Assembly: GCA_034620365.1 (NCBI GenBank)
Contig: JAQGEQ010000192.1
Location: forward strand, 2,227,001 to 2,291,000
Length of the DNA stretch: 64,000 bases
Source: Pegea sp. RAD2-039
Taxonomy: Eukaryota > Chordata > Thaliacea > Salpida > Salpidae
Direction of reading: 5' to 3'
Shown here in pieces: positions 36,590 to 47,456 of the stretch. Both the position numbers and the translations under genes were made by a program. The notes beneath the pieces are model-generated. The model worked only from the letters and a program-made list of their open reading frames with translations. It made no database searches and was not told where the DNA came from. The first letter of the stretch is position 1. Each line of letters begins with the position of its first letter.

Positions 36590-39500
36590 TCAGCACTTGT
36601 GCGCCCGTTCAATATGTCCCATCAATTCCTGTAGATTGCGGCAAGAGTTTCCACATAAAAGACACAATCTTGCCATCTTCTGCAACCCATGTACGATCCT
36701 TAGATGACTAACAAGATGAGATAAAGTTAGAAACTTGTAAGAGACACACTTTCTGCATCTGAACTTCAATTTAACTGAATTTGAAGATTTTAATAAGTCT
36801 CCATAAATCCGACTTCTTTCAGACATTTTTCCAACTGATCTTCTCTTCTTAATTGTATTCTTCTTCCTTAACAAGACTTCTTTGCACCCCAACTTCTTCT
36901 TCTTATCTACTGTAACATCATTCACTTGATCTTTATGATTTGAATCAATCTGTGGGACATTTTGGTGACTTGCAAGTCGATTCTTTTTGAGGATAAATAA
37001 ACCCATATCACGTAGACCCTCATTTGTCAAAAGGTGTCGGTACTTGGCCAACATCTGGGCCGAATTTCGGATGTTTTTGGCCAAATGTTTTCGTTTCATG
37101 TGACCACGCATATGGTACGCGGTGATACAGTTGTGTCCACAAATAGGGCAGTTGCAAGGGATGTAGAGAACTGAATCAGGGTCTTGATTTGCATCAGTTT
37201 CGTGAGATCTGAGATGACGATGAAGATAGCAAGCTCTGTGGAGGAAGATTGGTCAGTTTTGGAGAGAGATTTAGAAGAAAAAGTTGAGATGTAGAAAATT
37301 AGTGATTAAAAAGTTGAAAAGCTACTCGAGTTGATTTACCGATCAAACGAAGAGTTGCAGCGTTTACATACATGAGGTCGATATCGTAAATGTACATAAC
37401 GAATATGTCTTTTCACATTTCCGGCCTGAGCAAAGCGCTTGTTACAAATACAACAGAAGTCTGGATTTGAACTCAAATGCGAATTTTCGATGTGAACCAT
37501 TAGACTGTCGATGTTCTGAAACATCAAAATTTAAATAAACGAAAATAAACCAATCACAATCAAGCAAACAGTTTATAACAACCAATCAAATGAAGATAAA
37601 AATGAGATGATGTAATTACCTCAAAAGACAGCGAACATACAGGACAAGAAGGTTTGCCTTCAACTTTCGATTTTGAGGGTGTAGACTGTGATACAATTGA
37701 TTGAAGACTTGTAGACGATTGAGGCTTCGTATTGGATGATTGAGAGACCAATGAACTAACAGTTGAATGATCAGATGTAGTAGTAGCTGGAGTGATGTAG
37801 CGATTAAAGGATTCTGATGGAATTTGATATGAGGATTCTGATTGGATCGTAGAAAGTTTTTTCAGTGAATCTGAACACAAGAGTGGCTGTGGGAGACTAT
37901 ATAGATGATCTTCATTAGATTCTACAACTTCTGGAGATGCTAAAAGTCCCAGAGCATTTCCTATTGTTTCAGATATTAAACTCGATCTTTTAAATAAAGA
38001 TGACGATAAAGAGGATACTTTGATACTAGGTGGAGTATTACAGGTTGAAGAAACAACTGAAAGATCATTGGATAAAGACTTTGTAGTGGAAGTAGGATCC
38101 AGATGCTCTTTGCTTTGTTGATTAACAGTCGAATCCAGCTCAAAGCGGTTTGAAGATTCAGAAATCGGCTTCTTGATTATTACTGGAAGATTTGAAGATG
38201 AATATCGGATCTGAGATGCTGGCAAGGTCCGAGGATTGACTCCTTGGATTGATGTAGATATATGAGTTTGATTATCAGTAAATGGAGCTTGGAAGGATAT
38301 GATAGATGTAGAGTTCCAACTTGAAGAAGACACATGATTCGATTTCTTCGATTTTAAAATTTCAACAAAAGATGCTGATGAGTTGATAAATGGGGAGCTT
38401 CCATTGATTCCTGTAGAAGAGATTTACAAAAAAATGAAAATAACAAAAACTTGTTGGCTGTTAACCTTTTTTCACATCTGCTGGTTTGTTCATTGTTAAA
38501 TTATTGACAGATTTTCTACAAAAAAAAATTCAAAATAATTTTAAAAAATGAATATAAAAAATTACCCTGTTTCAAAACACAAAAAATCAAACAAAAATTA
38601 AATCAGTGAGATCTAACGAAGCAACTGACAAGCGATAAACAGCGGAAATTATCCTACAACTTCCTCTAGTTACTCTACAACTTTCAGTCAATCAACATTG
38701 ATGGCAGTAAGTGATGAGGTTTCTGATACCTGACTTTCGCTACCTCCTCTATTTCTGTTGCAAATAAAATTGAAGATATCTGAGAAACTTTTTGGAAAAT
38801 CTGATGGTTCTTTAAATTGCTACGTTGAATAGGAAGTGAAAATTGCAGAAAAAAGGAAAAACAGAAACAAAATAAACAATAAATAATTCATACAGGCGTT
38901 TACTTTGTAGAAGACCATCTCCGTCAATTAAGCTTTCGACTGAAGTTGTGCAAACTGCAATAGAAAAGCAGCCACAAGAAAAAGACAAACGCCAAGATTT
39001 GTAGAGAGATGTAAAAAAGCGTTTATGAAAACGCTTTTCAAAACTAAACGAAGGTAGAGACGATGGTCTTGCTGCGTAGAAGAGCGTAAATATTTTATGA
39101 GAGTTTGCTGAGAAAGACTAGCGTGATTAAAGCGGGTAAATTGAGTTTATTTTTATTTCATAATTATTTAATATCTCCAGACAAAATGAAATGAGTCTGA
39201 TACAAGATGACTAATCACAAATTGCGTTCTTGAAACGGGATAAAACGATCTCTTTAAATCGAATCAAACAATTAATTTCATTTTTGAAATGATTGGTTCA
39301 TCTTGGTTAATTAACTTAATTTCACTTGATGTTTTAAACAATTTACAAATTTGTTTATTTTGTTAACTTGCTTCGATTATATTCTTTTAAACTTTAAGCA
39401 AGCCATTCAAATTTCAAGTTACAATTGATTGAAAATATTTCTGTAAAATCAAATCGATATGTCCAAGTAGCTTAAAATATTTTCAATAAAACAAATCTTA

Positions 39501-40957
39501 GGCAGCAGATCAATTCAAAACTTTAGTTTCAAATGCCAAAAAATTGTGTAAAAGTTTATTTCTACATTATAAATTCATCCATACCAAACAACTACTTTCA
39601 AACAACAAACAATTCCATGAATATCTAAGCCAGTTAAGTTGGTTGTAAATAAAAATGATGATTTATCTGCAGAATATTTTTAGATATTTAATCTACAGTT
39701 TTAAAGTGGCAAAAATAATACAAATTTGTACGATTAAAGCTTGTTGAAAATTAGAATGAAGATATTTAAATGGTTCGACTTCTTAAGTAATCTCGAAATT
39801 ATACAAATAAAATTTATTCAAGATTTCCGAAGCCAAACAAAACTACCATAATGTCATTTTGTTCAATAGTAATTGAAAAAACTAATTTAAAAATCAATAA
39901 ATTGCTTATTTCGTCAAAGCGAAAATAAATTTGAGGAATACATTGACCAGTAAAACACTCAAACAGACGATTTAAGTAACTTTGTAAAAGTCGAGATGAA
40001 AAAAGAGATGAAAAACTAGCTGCAAATACCTTTTACGTCTTCGCACAATTTTCGTAGCATTTATCCGAAGCGAGGAATTTTGGTTACATTGTCGGCATGA
40101 ATACAATTTACAAATAGTAGTTAGATACGACATATAACTTTCATCCTGTTGAACATGCATCATTTTTGCATGTTCATTCAATTTGTGGCAACTTGGAAAG
40201 TGTTGTTGACATCTGGCAAGCAAACAATTACTTTAAATCACAACGTATGGGCTACTTGAACTTACCTGCAACAGATTAATGCTTCTATACCAAGACATAA
40301 CCCGGAAGAGACGTGTTTGGTGATACGGATCACATCTGGGAATCCCTTTTTGCATCCACCACATTTATAAGGATGCACGTCATCGTGTACTGAGATTAAA
40401 TGTCTCTTTAAATGATCACCACGTGAAAAAGTCTTCATGATAATGGATCATTGATATTAAGATCATTGATATTAAGCACAAAAGACACGATAGAGGAGTA
40501 CCTTAGAGCAAGTAGGGCAGGTAAATAGTCGATTTTTTGAGTCAGGAGTACAGTTGTGTCCACATTCCTTTTCTGTCCAGGTCTTTGCATGAAATGGTTC
40601 TTTAATTGGATCAGATGATGAAGTTTCAGTGGTTTTTGTTTGAGTCCAAGGTTTTTTGAAGCAGGTCTGAGAGTTTCTATGTTGATTTGTGATGGAATCT
40701 GAAGTGGTGGTTGATAATTGACAAGTGATGATGAGGAAAGACTCACCTGGTGATGTTTGAGGACAAATGAGCAAATTGTGGGACGTTACCACGGTGGTTG
40801 TAGGCACTTCATTACAACTGCGGTTTGTTGTATACAGACCATTACTCATCTGAGGTGGGTTTCTTCGAATCAAGTCTGAATCATCAAAATTTTCTTGAGA
40901 AGATTGATCTTCAATGTGAAGATGTGAATCAGAAATGTGGATTTCATCAGCTTTCAT
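36590..40957 (-). CDS. Multi-C2H2 zinc-finger protein
   Basis: Eight exons on the minus strand: 40957-40747, 40698-40502, 40432-40266, 40212-40030, 38515-38466, 38410-37620, 37515-37340 and 37235-36590. All junctions keep phase and give 806 residues. An acidic, Ser/Thr-rich N-terminus precedes three fingers at about 131-215. The first is CPTCSKTFSRGDHLKRHLISVH, split by an intron after SK, and the second is C2HC. A basic stretch (IVRRRKR) and a Ser/Thr-rich linker of about 280 residues follow. Six more fingers occupy about 525-806: CPVCSLSF..., CCICNKRF..., CKRCNSSF..., CPICGHNC..., CRKCVSYK... and CLLCGNSC.... TGEKP-type linkers are absent, so the fingers are not the KRAB/TGEKP expansion type. 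It is probably a nuclear DNA- or RNA-binding regulator; I cannot assign an orthologue. The join between 40030 and 38515 spans 1.5 kb and is the least certain. An acceptor lies 3 nt before the ATG. Confidence 0.82.
40446..40475. repeat. Two tandem 15-bp units inside a 69-nt intron
   Basis: GATCATTGATATTAA occurs twice head to tail (40446-40460, 40461-40475). The pair fills nearly half of the 69-nt intron (40433-40501) of the zinc-finger gene. Confidence 0.85.
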
Positions 40958-41019
40958 CTTCTATAAAAAGAGAAATAAAAAGTTCAGCTTCCGTTGAATT
41001 ACAGAAGTAATCTGGTTAA

Positions 41020-43800
41020 ATTTCACCAGAAATACAAAAGTTTAAATATCACCAAAATCTGATTTCTTTTATTTAAGATTTATTTTATTTAAGAGTTCAA
41101 ATTTAAAAATATCAAACTAGAAAAAGAAATTACAAAATAATCCAAAAGTTGAAAACTGATAGATGAGCCACAAAAATGTCCGATTAAGTAAAACAAAGAA
41201 TATTTTCTTATAAAATAAAAACTAATATCTGTTATATCTGTTGATAAAAGAAAAAACATAAATAAGAAGAGATAGCAGTTAAAAATAATTAAATGATAAA
41301 CAATTAGTCACTTTTAAAATATACAATCAAAGAAAGAACATTTATTAGCCACAGAAAAATAAGAATTCCTAGATTCAATTACTTTAATAGAATTATTTGA
41401 ATTACTTTTAAATAAAGATAATAATTCAATTATATATTGAGTAATTAAATCATTGGCAGTTTAATTAAGGTTTTCAAAGCAAAGAATACTTTTTGATAGT
41501 CTATATGTCTAAATGTTCATTTCATTGATCTAAAATTTATACCAAAATAAATTTAAAAAATGAACAAATAGAGACATGATTAAGAATAAAAATTGAAGAT
41601 ACTTTTTAACTAAATCAATTTGAAAAAATAATGGAAAAAAGGCTTTAAAACTAAATCTAAAATTCGATGAAATTTTTTTTTAATTCTTAACCTCTTACTT
41701 TATTTTTTAAATATATACATTTCATGGTTCTTCATATCATGAGTTCCTATCTTTACTTCATCTGATTATACAGATAAAATTTAAACACTGATACCCTTAT
41801 AATATGATTAATCAAAGCACAAGCAGATATCATGATTTAAACCAATCAGTAAGATGAGATTTTTATGTAAGCAAAGGATTATCTAACAACATTAAGCAGA
41901 AAATCAAATTAGGTAATTGCCTAATATGTATGACAGTTGTTCAGACAGATACTGTTATAAAGAAATCTACTTAAGTAGATAAAACATGAGCTTAAAGATT
42001 TTAACATACAAAAAGCAGAAAAAATATATAAGTTAAGTAACCTTACTAAATTTTTATGCAATTACAATTAGCAAAAAAAAGTTTAAAATATAATTTAGTT
42101 AAATAATTTCAGGAGCACACAATACACAGCACCTACAACCACCGAGCACATTATTTACCTATTAAGTTTTCTTAGCACAATCTTGTCGGCATAAAACATT
42201 TTATATATAAGAGACAAGACCATTTCAAATACTTACTTTATCAAACTATTATTGTTTGAGAGATTTCAATTAATATAATACATCTTCTTTTTTAATATTG
42301 TTAGATGAGCACATAAAAATTAAAAAGTAAAATCTATAAATAATGGTGATATTGTAAAGAACTTTTAACAAATTATATTATCAAAACTAGCTAGCCAATA
42401 TGAGTAAAAAAAAGTAAACCAATAAATTTTCTAATTTTGATCAAACTTATTAGTTGTAATTGAACAAATACAAATTAAGATATAGATATAACAAACTGAT
42501 TTACAATAAAAAAAACAATCAAAAGGTATAATTCATACTCACAAAAACAAAACACAATTCTATAGAATGTTTACAGAAAACCTCTGAAAACTGTAAACAA
42601 AAAATATTTAGTCAAATATTTAATAATGATGTAAGATGATATTTATAATTTTTAAAAATAGTAGCTTAGATGATTTAATTTAAGAAAAACTAAGTTAATT
42701 CTACAGTACTTTTTTTCCTATTTTCATAATAAATCTTAAAAAAGCTTATTTAATCTTATTAAAAAAATATGTATAAAATCTTTAATAAATCAATTTTTTT
42801 AAACTTTGAGTTAAACATTTTTTAAATTATTTAAACTACTAAATGAAATTTATATTATTTCTAAAGGTTTACATTATTTTTTGGCTAATATTAAAACAAG
42901 AGTTGTCTGATTTTATCAATCAACAAAACAATTTGATTTTAAAACTTATCAAAGCTACAATCTACTTAAATTTCATATTTTTTCTAAGAATGATTTTAAA
43001 AAACAAGTTTAAACGCTAGTAGACACTTTAATAAGAAAAATTATCAAATATTATTAAAAATTCTAGTTCTTTTATGATGATAGATAGCAATTGACTTTAC
43101 TAATAAAAAAATAAAACCAGATAACCATAAATGATAATACTTTTTCAACTTATTTTTAGTATACATTATAGATAAAATTGCTTTTATAAATGCTTTTATT
43201 TTAAGAAAAATAAAAAATAACTAAATTTTCAATCAAAGTTTATTTTTCAAACTACTAAATGAAAAAAAAAACAATTAAATACACATTATTTAAAAAAGAT
43301 ACGTCTTAGTTTAAATTTGTCAGAATTTATTGTAGGAAGACTAAAAAGAATAAAAAAAAAGTATACCAAATTTGTTTTAAGCAATTTTTTCAACTAATTA
43401 TATAAAAAGATTAACAAATTCAAACTACCTATATTATATTAAATAAAACAAAAACATCAGCATATAAATTCTATCAAATATCAATATTAGTTTACAAATT
43501 GCTAATAAAGAATTCATATGAGACTTAGTACCTATAAAATAGATTACTCATAAATTGAAAATTTAGCTGTGAAATAGTTTTACAGTACAAGGGAAAATAA
43601 CACGTGCAGCAAGAAAAATTGAATAAGGCCAGCAGCCATATTCATAAAGTAGTACATATGCCATAGTACAAAATGATGTAAAAACAAAATGACATTTGTA
43701 TATTTAAACAACTAGATATTTTCATAATTGTAAATTAGATAGTTTTAGAGTCTTATAATATTTTGATGATTTAAATATAAAAGAAAATATTCTGAGTCTA
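41020..43800. other. AT-rich DNA upstream of the zinc-finger gene
   Basis: No gene seen. It may include the 5' UTR exon(s) and promoter of the zinc-finger gene, because an acceptor just before its ATG implies a spliced leader or a leader exon. Confidence 0.45.
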
Positions 43801-43816
43801 GCACTTCTTATTTATT

Positions 43817-44100
43817 TATTTATCTATTTATTTATTATAATAAACACAAAGGAGGGTGCCTGAAGAGAGCACCTCCCGCTAACACACATTCTCACAAATA
43901 ACATGTATTAAGTTAGAAATATAGAAAGAAAAAGATATAACAACATGGCATTTCGGTAGTCCTCAAACCATATAACAGTGAACAATTACATAGAATGGTA
44001 ATAACATCAAAAGAGAAAAAAAATCACAGTTTAGAAATGACAGTGGTGAAAAAATTATAGTAGTTCAACTTTTGCATGAACAACGTGAGTGATTCTGATT
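43817..44100 (-). mobile_element. Second copy of the LINE 3' end (3' UTR only)
   Basis: This stretch matches 29930-30195 along its length in the same orientation. Shared blocks include CTGAAGAGAG, CATTCTCACAAATAACAT, CATGGCATTTC and TAGTCCTCAAA. It starts at the A/T-rich 3' tail and stops within about 10 bp of the point where copy 1 enters its coding region. It is therefore a very short 5'-truncated insertion carrying essentially the 3' UTR. The element belongs to the same family as that at 29921-31025, and the tail consists of TTTA-type short repeats. Confidence 0.9.
43855..43873 (-). ncRNA. Hairpin in the 3' UTR of the LINE (copy 2)
   Basis: GGTGC and GCACC pair around the nine-base loop CTGAAGAGA. 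The stem differs from copy 1 (29954-29972) by one compensated base pair. Confidence 0.5.
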
Positions 44101-47100
44101 TTGTCCTCTTCTTAAAAGAGATGTCGTGACGATAAAAAAGCAACAGTAAATAAATATAAACTCTGCTAATTCAACATATGAAACTAGGTGCGAAAAAATC
44201 ATATGTATATACAAGTTTTAGTAATGAAACCAGCTTTTAATGAATACCTTTCTTAATTTAATATTTAGTATAACATAAAAAGATTTGTTTTAAAACAAAA
44301 TTAAACGGATACTGCACTAATATAAAATGTAATATTATCTTTATGTTTACTGTAAGACTTATATTATTTTTATTACTTGTTAGTATCGCATTTACAGAAA
44401 GAATAAAGATAGATGTAAACTTGCAAAAGTAAGCTATGTACTAGCTACTGAAAGTGTTTATTTAAAAAAGTACTGCTACAAGTTGTATATCATTAATCAT
44501 ACAGATAACAAATTGAAAGGATTTCTTATCAAAGGCCTTTAATGTAAGGTGATGACCTAATAAGCTGTTGTTAACAACTCTTTAAAATTAAGTTTAGAAA
44601 CGATCTCAACTAAAGTAAACTTGTGCAAATTATTTTCTGTACTTTAGTATCAAGTTATACATTACTATATATAGTTAAAAAGATCGAAAAAGTTAGAGTA
44701 TAAACACAAATCTATAAACACAAATTTTTCTAGATTTGGTGCTGCTCGTTGAGGAGGTTTTATAAGTGGAGGTAATAAATCAATTCAGTGAGATTTTTAT
44801 AAATGTTTACACTGGAAATGGCGTCCTTCATAATAAAAGCCGAAGTTTTTGTTGTTTATTATTTTTAATTCCGGAAGTCACCTAAAACCTAAAAGTTATT
44901 ATTATTTTTAAATACCTTTAACTTTAATTATTTTGTTTCTACCTAGTTTATTTACAATCCAAAAGTGCATACAAGTTTGAAAAAACATCGCTTGTTTAAA
45001 ATATAAAAAAAAAGTGTATTTTTTCCAATTTTTAATAGCTAGTGAGGTAAAGTTTAATTGCTATTTATAAAAAGAAGTTTCAATCATCAACTTATGTAGA
45101 TTAATTTAAAGAGAAAATTCTTCTTAAGTAAAAAAAGAAATTAAAGTGCTTATAAACTGTAGCCTATATTTATAGTCTGATAAATCAAATATTTAGTCTG
45201 GTGTGTGAAAAGAGCACCAAATAATTTTACATATGATGATACTTATATATAATTATTTTGAATGTTAATAACATAAAATATATTCACTCTAGTCCTATTT
45301 TATCCGACTTGTCAGTAATAGAAAGTTGTTTTTGCCCTAATCGTGATATACTCATTCAATGAATCACTTACTGTTATTCATAAAACTTCAATTTTTATCG
45401 AATTGATGATTTATTCATCGCTTTTCTTAAAAAAAAATTATCGTAAATAAATAGTTCATCAGATTTATATATTATTTTATGGTGATTGTAAAATAAATTC
45501 AAAGCTTACATCACAAACTAGAAGATATTTTTTTTTGTTTATTCGTTATGATAACATTTCTAGCAACATACGTACCGAATAATTGGGCCAGTTGTTGGTC
45601 AATAATTTATGCAATTCCAAGCCAGACTAGTGTAAAATATAAACTACACAACTTATCAAAAGTTGATTTGTAAATATTTCTGCTTAAATTTTTATAACAT
45701 TTATTATTTTTAAGATTTACAACGTGAATATGTTGTGTATCATGATAATACCTTGAAAGTAATCTGTGACAAACTCTAATCAACCGGTTTCACCTCAATT
45801 TATTCAAAACTTGTCATCTTTTTTCTACTAAGAATTTGAACAATTTTGGTGATATTTGAACTGTGTTCTTACTAAATTAAAGTTTATTTTGTCAAAATCT
45901 ATGATAAAAACATCAAGAAAGATAAAAAATCATCGTTTTGCTTTAATTCAATTAGTAGGGTATCTACATTTATTATCTTTTCAAAAATAACAAAAAGTTT
46001 CTTGTATCTATAGACCACAATAAAATCGATTTTAAACTTTTTTGTGCGACAAACATATGAAGACTTTTACAGAACAAGCCACTAAACTTTCTAAAACCGA
46101 CTTTAAAAACTTGATAATCTTGATCTTAAACATTAACAAAAAAATGAAAATGAATATTTAATGAAAGCAGAGATTTGTATAAAATCATTTTAATCAAGAA
46201 CAACATCAGCACCAACTTTATCAGTAATCCGAAAATTGAACTTCATTTAAAGTTCTACAAACAAAAAATCAATAACTCAGACAAAGCTTACTAGAAGCAA
46301 CAGACTCAATTTATGAATTTTTTAACAGTTTGAATAAAAGAAATCTAAACATGATTATGGATTACAAGAAGAGTTTTTTGTTGATGCTTAGAATCAGAAT
46401 TGAGAAAGTATTAACAACAGAAATATTCAATTACAAAATGAAGGATTTTGAAAGATGTGAAACATAAACAAACTGAAATAATTGTTTAAACTCGATAAAT
46501 AAAACTTCAAAGCAATTTTGAAAGGTGAGTAATACCTAATAAATAAAATTTTCAAATAAAAGTAACTATTTGAGAATACGAATCAGCTCAATAAAAACGC
46601 AATAATAAGCTGATCAAATTTCGTGGTAGATGCTACTATATGCACTTTAATGACTTCTATAAACAACAATCTCATATAAGTAAAATTTATTTAATAGAAA
46701 AGTAAAGCCAAAAACAATTTAAGAGCTTATTACATATATGCGCAAAAGTAAGCCTCAAAACCAACAAAACAAGAACCAGTTGCTGGACTGTTGATTGTGA
46801 AAAAGCTGGAAGTCTTAAGAGAATGATTAAAAAGATTTCTGATGTAAAATGACAACAGCAGTGATGAGTTTGTGATATTGTTTGAAGAAATATGGCGACA
46901 AATTCATCTTATAATTGATTTGAAAGTAAAGACTCACCAGGCTTCATGAAGATATCAGATCACTAAATTAAGTTGTTGAAAAACGGTTTTGAAATAGTTA
47001 CAGTTTAGGTTGATGGAAAGTATTCTAAAAACAGATTGTGTAAGGCAAGAACATGATCTAATGATGAGGAGATGAATGAAAAGAAGAAAATTAGAAACAT

Positions 47101-47456
47101 TTGATTTCGTCACTGAATATAATGTGGAAAATTTGTTTGCATTAAACTACATAAAATTATCGATTCTTGAAAAATTCTGAATCTTTTCTAACATCATTCG
47201 GAAATTGAATTGAAAGAAATGTTGAAATATATACAAAGAATAAGAAGCAGAAAAATTGTGGAGCAAATTATTTGATCTTAGAAGACTGTTTTAAAATTCG
47301 GTTTAAAAAATACACTAGTGAATATTTTAACGCCTAATTCATAAATACAAGCCACCAAGATGTTTGATTAAAAAAAATAAATTAGAAGCAAAAATAAAAG
47401 CTGGAAATTAATTTTTGGTAAAAGTAGAGAAATTAATTGGATGAAAAACGAATTGA
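44101..47456. other. AT-rich intergenic DNA and 3' flank of the SH3PXD2-type gene
   Basis: No coding exon found on either strand. The right end holds the 3' UTR of the minus-strand gene that stops at 47457. Confidence 0.45.

Noticed and set aside
40435..40746. 103-residue frame overlapping the zinc-finger exons
   Set aside because: It is the wrong frame of the same minus-strand exons; the correct frame carries the C2H2 cysteines.
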